NCBI RefSeq assembly: GCF_031457455.1
Contig: NZ_JAVDWU010000010.1
Location: 1 to 64,000, forward strand
Source: Hydrogenophaga palleronii_A
GTDB taxonomy: Bacteria; Pseudomonadota; Gammaproteobacteria; Burkholderiales; Burkholderiaceae_C
Reading direction: 5' to 3'
DNA: 64,000 nucleotides
The stretch's first letter is position 1. Each line of letters starts with the position of its first letter. The position numbers and the translations under genes were made by a program. The notes under the pieces were generated by a model that was given only the letters and a program-made list of their open reading frames with translations, did no database searches and was not told where the DNA came from. Of this stretch, positions 1 through 8,131 are shown in pieces.

Positions 1-204
1 GGCGGGGTGGGGGCAATCTTTGCCAGTCGGTCTGAGCCAATAGCCGGAAGTTCCAGGCCCTCCACCCCAACCCCTCAACCATACAAGCCGGTTCCACCGC
101 GCCCCTGGAATGAGGCACGCGCTCCGGAAACTTTTCACATGAAACGCCGCAACAGCGCACAGGCACACTCTCCGGCGTGAAGTGCTTTTGTCAAGGGGCA
201 TCAA
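1..204. other. Non-coding stretch, nothing recognised
   Basis: No convincing coding frame, RNA or promoter is visible here. The stretch lies downstream of the minus-strand receiver-like gene and runs into an intergenic repeat. Confidence 0.4.
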
Positions 205-301
205 GGGTCCGGCTTTGCCGGCCCAAGATGCCGTCCCCCCACGAAGCGCCGCGCAGCGGCGCGCTACAGAGGGGGGAAGCCGCGTCAGCGGCGCAGGGGG
301 G
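205..301. repeat. Comamonad-type intergenic repeat, copy 1
   Basis: This GC-rich block contains a short hairpin CCGGCTTTGCCGG, then a C-run, a GC-rich inverted repeat (gccgcgcagcggcg), a G-run with GGGGGGAAG, and an end GCGGCGCAGGGGG. The same order of sub-elements appears at 39286-39381 and, more diverged, at 42413-42494. It sits directly after the stop codon of the gene at 302-1390, where it could act as a 3' hairpin or terminator. Its function is unknown. I recognise the style from Comamonadaceae intergenic regions, but that is recall, not a search. Confidence 0.6.
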
Positions 302-1390
302 TCATCCGATATTCGTCGGGGCGAAGCCGTCGAGGCTCACCAGGCGGTGCTGGGCCAGTGTGCGGTACAGGTCGGCTTCGCCGACCGAGCGCGACAGGTA
401 GGCGTCGCTGCCGGCGAGACCGGCCTTGACGCGGTCCATGCTGCCAGCGGTGGGTGCAAACATGAACACCACCGGCGCGCCCTTGGGGCCCTTCTTCTGC
501 TTCGCGGCGCGGCAGACCTGCAGGGCGTCGGGATCGCCGTTGAGGCGATCGATCACCACCAGCCGGTAGGCATGGTTCTGCATCATCACCAGGGCCTGTT
601 TGGCCTCGCGCGACCAGTCAATGTTCAGACCGTATTTTTTGAAGCGCTTGTGCAGGATGCGACCTTCGACCAGGCTTTCGGCCACCAGCAGCATGTCGCC
701 GCGCGGCAGGTCTGGCAGCGAGGCCTTGTCCGCTGCCGGGGCCGACCTGGTCGCCCGCCCGGATCGCGTGGCCGGGCTGGACGGCGGCGAAGGCATTTCG
801 TCCAGTCCGCCGAAGTCGGTCAGCCGCACCACGCCCGAGCGCGAGCTGGCACGTGGGGCCAGCGTCGACTCCGGCGTGGCGACGGCCTCGCGTGTCATGG
901 GCCGTGTCACGGGAAAGCCCGAATCGGCGGTGTGCCGCGCGGTTCGAACGGCCGGTGCCATGGTGCGGGATGTCGCCGCTCCAGGGGTGCGCCGTCCGGC
1001 CAAGCGCATGCTTTCGTCCAGGCCTTGAAGAAGGGAATCGCCGTGCGCGGTGCCAGCGGGCGAGGCATCCGAACGGGTGGTGCGCGCGCCCACCAGCGCA
1101 TCCAGCGCGGCCAACACCGCCACAAGCTTCACGGGCTTGCGCTGCAGAGGCCATCCCGTTCCGCCATCGGAGTTGCCCAGCAACAGCACCCGACCCGGCA
1201 GTTCGGCAAATTGCACCAGGTTCAGCGCTTGCTGGTTGTCGGCATTGACGACCAGGATCTGGGCATCCGACACCTCGTCCTGCACGGCATAGGCTGGCGG
1301 TCGGCGGGCCGCGAGACTGAAAAAGGATTCGAATGTCGCCGATTCGCTTTGCGCGAATCCCACCAGAGCGACCGAATACGCAGCTGCCAT
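302..1390 (-). CDS. Receiver-domain-like regulatory protein
   Basis: This 362-residue protein has a C-terminal third (about 228-350) that reads like a response-regulator receiver domain: a MLLVAES strand, a central VVIDRLNGDPDALQVCRAAK segment with a candidate phospho-acceptor Asp, and a late VVFMFA strand. The N-terminal ~95 residues (start VALVGFAQSE) alternate strand and helix in a similar way and may be a degenerate second receiver. The middle (~110-225) is Ser/Pro/Arg-rich and probably disordered. There is no DNA-binding or output domain. The ATG at 1390 has GAGG upstream (GAGGCAAACGC) and an AT-rich leader at 1391-1440. The signalling partner is not in the window. Confidence 0.6.
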   Translation of the reverse strand: MAAAYSVALVGFAQSESATFESFFSLAARRPPAYAVQDEVSDAQILVVNADNQQALNLVQFAELPGRVLLLGNSDGGTGWPLQRKPVKLVAVLAALDALVGARTTRSDASPAGTAHGDSLLQGLDESMRLAGRRTPGAATSRTMAPAVRTARHTADSGFPVTRPMTREAVATPESTLAPRASSRSGVVRLTDFGGLDEMPSPPSSPATRSGRATRSAPAADKASLPDLPRGDMLLVAESLVEGRILHKRFKKYGLNIDWSREAKQALVMMQNHAYRLVVIDRLNGDPDALQVCRAAKQKKGPKGAPVVFMFAPTAGSMDRVKAGLAGSDAYLSRSVGEADLYRTLAQHRLVSLDGFAPTNIG

Positions 1391-1549
1391 GCGTTTGCCT
1401 CAAAATTCGTTAACAAATTATTACTAATAAGTATGCCCCACTTTCGCAATACCCGGCAGCGCGTCTCGGATCCAGAGAGGCACATTGCGCAACATCGGTG
1501 GCGAAGCGCCACAATGGGCCTCTTTTTTCAACCGTTGCAGGAACCCGGC

Positions 1550-2032
1550 ATGCCCAGCATTTACGACTTTGAGGCCCAGACCATTGACGGAAAGCCGGTG
1601 GCGCTCGACCAGTTCCGCAACAAGCCCCTGCTCATCGTCAATACCGCCAGCGCTTGCGGCTTCACGCCGCAGTTCGCCGGGCTGGAAAAGCTGCACCAGA
1701 CCTACGGCAGCCGGGGCCTGGTGGTACTGGGATTTCCCTGCAACCAGTTTGGCAGCCAGGACCCGGGCAGCAACGAAGAGATCGGCGCGTTCTGCCAGAA
1801 GAACTTCGGTGTGACGTTTCCAATGATGAGCAAGATCGACGTCAACGGCGCAGAGGCCCATCCGCTCTACCAGTGGCTCGCGGCCGAAGCGCCGGGCCTG
1901 CTGGGCAGCAAGGCCATCAAGTGGAACTTCACCAAATTCCTGGTCGGCAAGGACGGTCGCGTGATCAAGCGCTATGCGCCCCAGGACGCGCCTGAAAAAC
2001 TGGCCAAAGACATCGAAGAAGCACTGGCCTGA
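1550..2032 (+). CDS. Glutathione peroxidase family protein
   Basis: This 160-residue cytoplasmic thiol peroxidase would reduce hydroperoxides using glutathione or thioredoxin. The family signature NTASACGFTPQF carries the peroxidatic Cys (Cys, not selenocysteine). FPCNQFGSQDPG and KWNFTKFLV supply the Gln and Trp-Asn of the active site. Length matches the BtuE/BsaA type. I chose the ATG opening MPSIYDF because family homology begins there; an in-frame ATG at 1514 would add 12 residues. It stands alone and is convergent with the next gene. Family is firm; the true electron donor cannot be read from sequence. Confidence 0.9.
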   Translation: MPSIYDFEAQTIDGKPVALDQFRNKPLLIVNTASACGFTPQFAGLEKLHQTYGSRGLVVLGFPCNQFGSQDPGSNEEIGAFCQKNFGVTFPMMSKIDVNGAEAHPLYQWLAAEAPGLLGSKAIKWNFTKFLVGKDGRVIKRYAPQDAPEKLAKDIEEALA

Positions 2033-2039
2033 GGGCGGA

Positions 2040-2645
2040 TCAGTCGTTGCCGGGCGGGGGACGCAGACGTGCACGCGCCTCGGCAGAGAGCACGGTGGGC
2101 TGAGCCACCGGCGCGCCCGCTGCGGTGAAGAACGGCGTGTCCCGATAGCGGCCGGTGAGACGGCTGTGCAGCACTATGCTCAGAATGCGCAGCACGGCGC
2201 CTGCCATGCCAAACGCCCGGGGCTTGGGCTCACCCGCTGCGCTTGTGGTGTTGGCCCGCGCACGCACCGGACCGAACGACGGCGTCAGGGGCAAGGTGTC
2301 GAGGCAGGTACTGAGCAAACCGGTGAAAGGAAAGCTGGGGCGAGGCATGGTGTTGCCCACGGGCGTGCGGCAACAGGCTGCGTACCAGCGCAACATGCCC
2401 TGGTCGGACAAGCGCATGACCGCGAGCTGCTCTGCGCCCTGGGTGATCCTGATGCGATGCGGTGCCGTTTGCACCACCTCCGAACCACCCTGCGCATCCA
2501 GCACGTCTTCCGGCCGCCCAAGAAACCGCGCGAAAGTCTGGCAGTCAAGGCAATAACACACCATGCGGTTGCTGATGCCGTTCAGTTCAACATGGCCTTG
2601 CAGCGTGCCACAGCGGCAGCGCAAGGGGTGCGTGGAAGGGGACAT
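2040..2645 (-). CDS. DUF6151-type Cys-rich protein
   Basis: This 201-residue protein opens with LRCRCGTLQGHV and then CYCLDCQTFARFLG, a CxC...CxxC arrangement like the zinc site of glutathione-dependent formaldehyde-activating (GFA) enzymes. A further AACCRTPVGNT segment follows near residue 90. The C-terminal half (about 110-200) has no recognisable motif. I associate this layout with DUF6151 proteins; that is recall. Zn binding is inferred from the Cys spacing and the substrate is unknown. It ends 8 bases from the convergent peroxidase gene and is followed on its 5' side by an acyltransferase on the same strand. Confidence 0.55.
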   Translation of the reverse strand: MSPSTHPLRCRCGTLQGHVELNGISNRMVCYCLDCQTFARFLGRPEDVLDAQGGSEVVQTAPHRIRITQGAEQLAVMRLSDQGMLRWYAACCRTPVGNTMPRPSFPFTGLLSTCLDTLPLTPSFGPVRARANTTSAAGEPKPRAFGMAGAVLRILSIVLHSRLTGRYRDTPFFTAAGAPVAQPTVLSAEARARLRPPPGND

Positions 2646-2677
2646 GAGGGCTCCTGGAGAATGAGCGGGCCATTTTG

Positions 2678-3901
2678 TCAGGGCTTCAGCCGCCCCACGG
2701 CGCCCGCTCGATCAGGCACCAGAGACCCGTCACCACGTTGGTCAGTGCACCCCGCTGCCTCGCCCACTTGCCGCTTGAGGCCGAACAGCGGCCTGAGCCA
2801 TCCCACCCGGCGCACCAGCCCGTCGGTGAGGAACCAGCAACCCAGCACCGTGCCCAACAGCAGAACGATCGGCTCCACCACCGGGCCCAGCGCCAGCGGC
2901 GCCAGCCAGACCGCCAGAACAATGACCAGCGTCTGGTGCAGCACGTACCAGGGGTAGACGGACTCGTTGGCCCATGCCAGCCAGGGCCACGGCCGGTCAA
3001 GGGCATGGTGGCCCCAGCCCAATACCGCCACCAGGCTGGCCCACACATAGGCATCGGCCACCCACCGAGCCAGCATCCGCCAGACCGGGTCGGTGCCGGC
3101 CAGCGTGAGCCGCAGGCCCACGTGCAGAGCGAAGGCACACACGGCCAGGGCCAAGGCGGTCCATCGAAGGCGGCGGAGTTCGGCCCACAGGTCAGCGTCC
3201 ACGCCCAACCAGTGCCCATACAGAAACAGCGTGAAATACACCGCATGCAGCCAGGCGTCGTGGATCAGATCGTGAGAGGGAGGGAAACGGGGCCACAGCA
3301 CGAGCGAATACAGGACCAGCGGCATCGCGGGCAGCACCAGCAGGGCGGCGCCTCGAAGACGGGTGACGGATTGCCGCCATCGCTGGCCGGCGTTCGACGC
3401 CAGCGCTGGAGACAGCAAGGCCAGTACCACCGTGTACAGCCACAGGTAAGGCAGGTACCAGAGGTGGTTCCAGGTGACGCCGAAATCCGAACCATCAAAG
3501 GCGCCGCGCGGCCACTGCCCGCCGGTGAAGTAGCGGGCCAGAAAGGCGGCAAACCCCGGCTCGATGACGCCTTGCTCGATTGCCTGCACATAGGGCTGGT
3601 ACGGCACCACAACGGCCATGCCGAAGGCCAGGGGCAGCAACAGGCGCAGGCTGCGCGCACCGATCAGCCGGGCAGGCGTGAGGCCCCGGCTCAGGAAGCC
3701 GAAGGCCACGCCCGAGATCAGGAACACCAGGTCCATGCGCCAGAGGTTGAGCGCGCGCATGGGCCACTGCAGCCATTCGGCGGCGTGCGGGCTCTTGAGG
3801 TGCCAGTGCCAGTCGGCCACGTAGTACATGCCCACGTGGTACGTGATGACGATGGCAAAGGCGAGTGCGCGCAGGGCATCGATGTCGTGTCGGCGGTTCA
3901 T
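2678..3901 (-). CDS. Acyltransferase 3 family integral membrane protein
   Basis: This 407-residue polytopic protein has about ten hydrophobic segments. The N-terminus RRHDIDALRALAFAIVITYHVGMY carries the family signature of an Arg/Asp-Leu-Arg-Ala-x-A opening followed by a conserved His in the first helix. Family members (MdoC/OafA type) transfer acyl groups such as acetyl or succinyl to exported glycans, working at the inner membrane. The late WYVLHQTLVIVLAVW segment is also typical. No glycan biosynthesis genes lie nearby, so the acceptor is unknown. The ATG at 3901 is the only start in a good position. Confidence 0.8.
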   Translation of the reverse strand: MNRRHDIDALRALAFAIVITYHVGMYYVADWHWHLKSPHAAEWLQWPMRALNLWRMDLVFLISGVAFGFLSRGLTPARLIGARSLRLLLPLAFGMAVVVPYQPYVQAIEQGVIEPGFAAFLARYFTGGQWPRGAFDGSDFGVTWNHLWYLPYLWLYTVVLALLSPALASNAGQRWRQSVTRLRGAALLVLPAMPLVLYSLVLWPRFPPSHDLIHDAWLHAVYFTLFLYGHWLGVDADLWAELRRLRWTALALAVCAFALHVGLRLTLAGTDPVWRMLARWVADAYVWASLVAVLGWGHHALDRPWPWLAWANESVYPWYVLHQTLVIVLAVWLAPLALGPVVEPIVLLLGTVLGCWFLTDGLVRRVGWLRPLFGLKRQVGEAAGCTDQRGDGSLVPDRAGAVGRLKP

Positions 3902-4039
3902 GAAGTGCTTCCCCCAGCGGGCTGAAAAACGCCCATTCTTGGAGCCAACGGCGGCGCCGCAGGCTGTTTTGGGATGGGTTGTTGGCCGACTGTGACGAGT
4001 GGTGGACCCCGGGGACGGGCCGCACGTAGACTGGCGGCC

Positions 4040-4918
4040 ATGCGCCTTCCTGCCGACTGGTTCACTCGCTATCTCGCCGTTCGACGCCGGTTCGAGCTCG
4101 GGTTCTGGCTGGTCGTGCTCACCCTGCAGACCGTCTTCAACAGCGTGGTGACCTGGATCGATCTGGAACGGGTGGCCACGAGGCAGGCCGAACCGTGGCA
4201 GCCGGTGCTTTGGGAGGTCTCGAGCGCGCTGCTCGTCGGCGCGCTGATCCCGGCCATTGTGGCGTTCGAGCGCCGCTTTCCGCTGCGCTGGGACACGCTA
4301 CGCACAGTGCTGCCCCTGCACCTCGGTGCCAGCCTGGTGTTCTGCTTGCTGCACGTGCTGGGCATGGTGCTGTTGCGCAAGGCCGGCTACGCCATGATGG
4401 GAGAGCGCTACGAATGGGGCCCCTGGTCGGTGCAACTTGCTTACGAATACCTCAAGGACGTGCGCAGCTATACGCTGATCGTCGCGGCGCTGATGAGCTA
4501 CCGCTTCCTGATGTTGCGGCTCACCGGAGAAGCGCGGGTGCTGGATGCGCCCGAACCCGCCCCCGGTGCCGAGGAGGCGCCTGTGTCAGAGGCGCGGCCC
4601 ACGCGCTTCCTGGTGCGCAAGCTGCGCCGCGAATTTCTGGTGGCCGCGTCCGACATCGCCTGGGTGCAGGCCCAGGGCAACTATGTGGGGCTGCGCGTGA
4701 ACGGACACGACTACCTGCTGCGCGCCACCCTCACCGAGTTCCTCCAGCAACTCGACCCAGAGCGCTTCGTACGCGTGCACCGCAGCCACGCAGTCAACCT
4801 GGACCACATCGCTGAAATTGAACCACTGGACAGCGGTGACGCACGCGCTCACCTGCGCGACGGCTCCACCGTGCCTTGCAGCCGCCGGTTTCGCGACGCG
4901 ATTGCCCAGCGGGTGTAA
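4040..4918 (+). CDS. LytTR-type DNA-binding regulator with membrane domain
   Basis: This 292-residue protein has an N-terminal membrane part with about four hydrophobic helices (residues ~15-170) and a C-terminal LytTR domain (~195-290). The latter is recognised by VAASDIAWVQAQGNYVGLRV and RFVRVHRSHAVNLDHIAEI. LytTR domains bind DNA as beta-strand modules. Here the domain is attached to the membrane rather than to a receiver, so no partner kinase is expected. The ATG at 4040 gives a complete first helix. Its signal and targets are unknown. The neighbouring acyltransferase is divergent across 138 bp and could be a target (inference). Confidence 0.8.
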   Translation: MRLPADWFTRYLAVRRRFELGFWLVVLTLQTVFNSVVTWIDLERVATRQAEPWQPVLWEVSSALLVGALIPAIVAFERRFPLRWDTLRTVLPLHLGASLVFCLLHVLGMVLLRKAGYAMMGERYEWGPWSVQLAYEYLKDVRSYTLIVAALMSYRFLMLRLTGEARVLDAPEPAPGAEEAPVSEARPTRFLVRKLRREFLVAASDIAWVQAQGNYVGLRVNGHDYLLRATLTEFLQQLDPERFVRVHRSHAVNLDHIAEIEPLDSGDARAHLRDGSTVPCSRRFRDAIAQRV

Positions 4919-4960
4919 GGCTGCGCACCCCACGGCAAGCGGCGCCTGCCAGAAGCCCGC

Positions 4961-5410
4961 CTACCGTTCAAACTCGGTGTTCAACACCACCGTGCTGGTG
5001 GTGCGCGCCACACCGGGTATGGCCTTTATCTTGTAAAGCACCTCCTCAAGTGCCCGCGGATGGGTGCAGCGGATCTTGGCCAGGAAGTCGTGCTCCCCAG
5101 CCACGCTGTGCAACTCCAGCACTTCAGGGATTTCGCTCAACCGCGGTGCGATGTCGCGGCAGTGCGCCCCGCCGTCGTTGCGCACGGCCACGAAGGCGGT
5201 GAAGTGCAGCCCCACGGCTTCCGGCACCACCCTCAACGAAAAGCGTTCGATCACCCCGCGTTCCACCATCTTGCGCACCCGCTCGTGCACCGCAGCGGTG
5301 GACATGCCCACCTCGCCGGCCACGTCAGCGTAAGAACGACGGCTGTCTGCGCTCAAGGCCGTAATGATTCTTCTGTCCAGGTCGTCTGTCTGTAGATTTT
5401 CTTGCGACAT
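4961..5410 (-). CDS. Lrp/AsnC family transcriptional regulator
   Basis: This ~149-residue regulator has an N-terminal winged helix-turn-helix (DDLDRRIITALSADSRRSYADV, then VGMSTAAVHERVRKM) and a C-terminal RAM ligand-sensing domain (about 70-149). Such proteins bind amino acids and act as octamers. The start MSQENLQ at 5410 fits family length; ATG 5437 adds nine residues and neither has a strong ribosome site. It is divergent from the EamA exporter across about 67 bp, the usual arrangement for an Lrp-type regulator of an amino-acid exporter. I infer that it controls that gene. Confidence 0.85.
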   Translation of the reverse strand: MSQENLQTDDLDRRIITALSADSRRSYADVAGEVGMSTAAVHERVRKMVERGVIERFSLRVVPEAVGLHFTAFVAVRNDGGAHCRDIAPRLSEIPEVLELHSVAGEHDFLAKIRCTHPRALEEVLYKIKAIPGVARTTSTVVLNTEFER

Positions 5411-5477
5411 CGTCTGAGTTCGTGTAAATTCCGGCATTCAAGCCATCGTCTGAATATTTTCCACATCAGGTGCAGAT

Positions 5478-6467
5478 ATGTCATTCATTTTCCGGCGCAT
5501 CATCCCTTCTGGCAAGCAAGTGCCACTGATCGCAGCCTTGCTGATTGTGTATTTCGTCTGGGGCACGACCTACCACGCGCTGAATGTGGCCATGCAGACC
5601 ATGCCACCGCTGCTCATGAACGGCGCGCGCTTCCTGCTGGCCGGTGCGGTGATGCTGGGCCTGGCCCGCTGGAAGGGTTTGGCCTGGCCCTCGCTGGAGC
5701 AATGGCGGCATTCGGCGCTGATCGGTGGCCTGATGGCCTTTGGGGCGATGGGCCTGGTGGTGCTGGCGCAGAAGATGGGCATTGGTTCCGGGCTGATGGC
5801 CACGGTGGTGACCACCATGCCCATGTGGCTGGCGCTGTGGACGCGCTGGGGCGGTGAACACGTGCCCGCCACCAGTTGGCTGGGCCTGGTGCTGGGCGTG
5901 GCGGGTGCAGCGGTGCTGGCGCTGGAAGGCGACTTCTCCGCCACCTGGCTGGGCGCCCTGTTCGCCTTCGGCGCCCCGCTGTGCTGGAGCCTGGGCTCCT
6001 ATGCATCGCGCAAGCTCTCTTTGCCCGGCCCCGCTATGGCGTCTGCTGCACAGTGGCTCACGGGCGGCGCCATCGGGTTACTGGTGGCGGTGTTGTTCGA
6101 GCCGGCCACGCACACTTGGCAGATCGGCCAGACCAGCGTGGCCTCCTGGGGCGCGTGGGGGTACCTGGTGGTCATGGGCACCTTGGTCACGCTCAACGCC
6201 TACCTGTGGCTGCTGAAGAACAGCAGTGCCGCTCTGGCCAGCAGTTATTCGTTCGTGAACCCGGTGGTAGCGCTGTGGGTGGGTGTGGCGCTCGGCGGCG
6301 AAGTGCTCACCGGTCAGGTGTTCATTGCACTGCCCTTGATCCTGCTGGCGCTGGCGCTGATCGTCTACGGGCAGCCACTGTGGCGCCGCCTGGGCCCACC
6401 GCTCAGCCGTCTGGGCCGCAGGATCCAGCGGCTGACAAGAACCCGGCACCCTGCGGCCCATCCTTAG
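5478..6467 (+). CDS. EamA/DMT-family exporter
   Basis: This 329-residue inner-membrane protein has about ten predicted helices in two EamA repeats. The first repeat starts LLIVYFVWGTTYHALNVAMQT with the FxWG-type opening; the second begins after the lysine/arginine-rich break near residue 170. The family exports small metabolites, often amino acids, by proton exchange. The last ~25 residues are Arg-rich and cytoplasmic. Divergence from an Lrp/AsnC regulator suggests amino-acid export (inference). A GGTG motif lies 6-9 bases before the ATG. Confidence 0.85.
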   Translation: MSFIFRRIIPSGKQVPLIAALLIVYFVWGTTYHALNVAMQTMPPLLMNGARFLLAGAVMLGLARWKGLAWPSLEQWRHSALIGGLMAFGAMGLVVLAQKMGIGSGLMATVVTTMPMWLALWTRWGGEHVPATSWLGLVLGVAGAAVLALEGDFSATWLGALFAFGAPLCWSLGSYASRKLSLPGPAMASAAQWLTGGAIGLLVAVLFEPATHTWQIGQTSVASWGAWGYLVVMGTLVTLNAYLWLLKNSSAALASSYSFVNPVVALWVGVALGGEVLTGQVFIALPLILLALALIVYGQPLWRRLGPPLSRLGRRIQRLTRTRHPAAHP

Positions 6468-6518
6468 GGCTGGACATTTGGTTACATTAACGCGGTCTTC
6501 ACTTCTTTGCATTCCCGC

Positions 6519-6983
6519 ATGAAAGCCACTATCCGCATTTCCACCGCCCTGGTCACCTTGTTGATGATCACAGGCTGCGCCACTGTCCAGATGGCTGACC
6601 AGCAAGCCCAGAACGAGATCAAGCAGTTCAAGACCCAGCCGGGCCTGACCAACCTGTTCGTGTGCCGCGAGAAGGCCGTCCTGGTCGGCGCGGGCATCAC
6701 CACCGACGTGCAGCTCAACGGTGAATCGATTGGCTTCGTGAAGCCCAACACCTTCGTACAGGCCTGGGTGGAGCCGGGTGAGCACACCATCCAGATGAAG
6801 AACGACGGGATTGCCGGCATGCACTCGCCCAAGATCACCATTGAAACCCAGGGCAACGACACGCGCTTCCTGTGGATCGGCGTGACCGGTGGCGGCATGG
6901 GCACCTACACCATCGACCATTTCGAAACCCCGCAAGCCGGCATGCGCTGCGTGCAAGACGCCACATACTCGGTCGCACGCTGA
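6519..6983 (+). CDS. Putative lipoprotein
   Basis: This 154-residue protein has a lipoprotein signal peptide: MKATIR, a hydrophobic run, then the lipobox ITGC at residues ~21-24. The mature part has a beta-rich feel with LVGAGITTDVQLNGESIGF and GEHTIQMKND, resembling short DUF2846-like domains that carry a bound or structural nucleotide-like fold (weak resemblance only). I chose ATG 6519 rather than 6507 because it gives a standard signal peptide. It lies between the exporter and the convergent lrgB-like gene. Function unknown. Confidence 0.65.
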   Translation: MKATIRISTALVTLLMITGCATVQMADQQAQNEIKQFKTQPGLTNLFVCREKAVLVGAGITTDVQLNGESIGFVKPNTFVQAWVEPGEHTIQMKNDGIAGMHSPKITIETQGNDTRFLWIGVTGGGMGTYTIDHFETPQAGMRCVQDATYSVAR

Positions 6984-7004
6984 TCCGATACCGGCCTGAG
7001 CGCC

Positions 7005-7769
7005 TCACACCCAGCGCAGCAGCCAACCCGCCACCAGCGGCAGGGCGACTGCGCTGAACAGGGCACACAGGCCCATCGCCAGGCCGGCGAAGGCGCCCAT
7101 TTTGTCGCTCACCTGAAACGCACGCGCGGTGCCGATGCCGTGCGCGGCGGTGCCGAGCGCAAAACCACGCACCGTGGGATCGTGAATGCGCAGCGCATCG
7201 AACAGGTAGCGCGCGCTGGCCGCCCCGAGGATGCCGGTGCACACCACCAGCACGGCGGTCAGCGTGGGCAGGCCGCCGATCTGTTCTGAAATGCCCATGG
7301 CCACGGGCGCGGTCACGGACTTGGGCGCCAGCGATGCCATCGTGACCTTTGTTGCCCCCAGCGTCCAACCCACGCCAATGGCCGTGACCGTGGCGGCCAG
7401 CGTGCCCACCACCAGTGCGCCCAGCATGGGCAGCCACAACCGCTTCAGGCGCGCCAGCTGTTCAAACAGCGGCACCGCCAGCGCGACCGTCGCCGGCCCC
7501 AGCAGAAAATGCACGAACTGCGCCCCTTCAAAGTAGGTGGCGTAAGGGGTACCGGTGATCCAGAGCAGCGCCCCCAGCACCATCACGGACAGTGCCACCG
7601 GGTTGGCCAGCGGGTGAAAGCCGCTGCGCCGGTAGGCCACGAAAGTCACCTGGTAAACCAACAGCGTGGTGGTGAGCCACAGCAAAGGCGAAGCCGACAG
7701 ATACACCCAGACGTCGGCCAGCCGGCCAACGGCCGCCGTGGCTGAAGCCAGGGGCAGCCCTTCGTTCAT
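7005..7769 (-). CDS. lrgB: LrgB/CidB family membrane protein
   Basis: This 254-residue protein of about seven helices shows the LrgB signatures GPATVALAVPLFEQ, LAPKSVTAPVAMGI and GFALGTAAHGIGTARAFQ. The family includes bacterial LrgB/CidB and, fused to an LrgA part, the plant plastid glycolate/glycerate translocator PLGG1 (established). The start ATG 7769 overlaps the lrgA stop by four bases (ATGA), so the two are translationally coupled. Placement after glcE and glcF suggests that the pair moves glycolate or a related 2-hydroxy acid here (inference). Confidence 0.85.
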   Translation of the reverse strand: MNEGLPLASATAAVGRLADVWVYLSASPLLWLTTTLLVYQVTFVAYRRSGFHPLANPVALSVMVLGALLWITGTPYATYFEGAQFVHFLLGPATVALAVPLFEQLARLKRLWLPMLGALVVGTLAATVTAIGVGWTLGATKVTMASLAPKSVTAPVAMGISEQIGGLPTLTAVLVVCTGILGAASARYLFDALRIHDPTVRGFALGTAAHGIGTARAFQVSDKMGAFAGLAMGLCALFSAVALPLVAGWLLRWV

Positions 7770-8131
7770 GGCCCGTCTTTCTCCTGGGGCGGGGCTGAGC
7801 GCTTCATCAACCACGCCATGGTGAGCGCCGCACTGGCCAGACCCACCCAGGTGCTGATCACCAGAGCCACGCCAATGGCCAGGGCCTCGTCACCCAGGCG
7901 CTGCAGGTGCAGCATCACCCCCACGCCGGCGGGCACGAAGAGCAGCGACAGGTGCTGCAGCAACGTCTGCGCCGTGGGCCGGATGGCGCCGGCCCATGCC
8001 GGTCGCAGCACCAGTGCCAGCAGCAGCAAGGCCATGCCCAACACCGGCCCCGGCACCGGCACGGTCAGCACACGCACCAGCGTCTCGCCCACGAGCTGGA
8101 ACACCAGCAAGGTGGCGAGCGCTGGGATCAT
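7766..8131 (-). CDS. lrgA: LrgA/CidA family membrane protein
   Basis: This 121-residue holin-like membrane protein has four hydrophobic helices. The family core VPGPVLGMALLLLAL is followed by LLFVPAGVGVMLHL, both characteristic of LrgA/CidA/YohJ. Its ATG at 8131 overlaps the glcF stop by four bases (ATGA), and its own stop overlaps lrgB in the same way. This tight coupling on both sides means that glcF, lrgA and lrgB are made together. In the usual reading LrgA modulates lysis. In this operon a transport role with glycolate oxidase is more plausible (inference). Confidence 0.85.
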   Translation of the reverse strand: MIPALATLLVFQLVGETLVRVLTVPVPGPVLGMALLLLALVLRPAWAGAIRPTAQTLLQHLSLLFVPAGVGVMLHLQRLGDEALAIGVALVISTWVGLASAALTMAWLMKRSAPPQEKDGP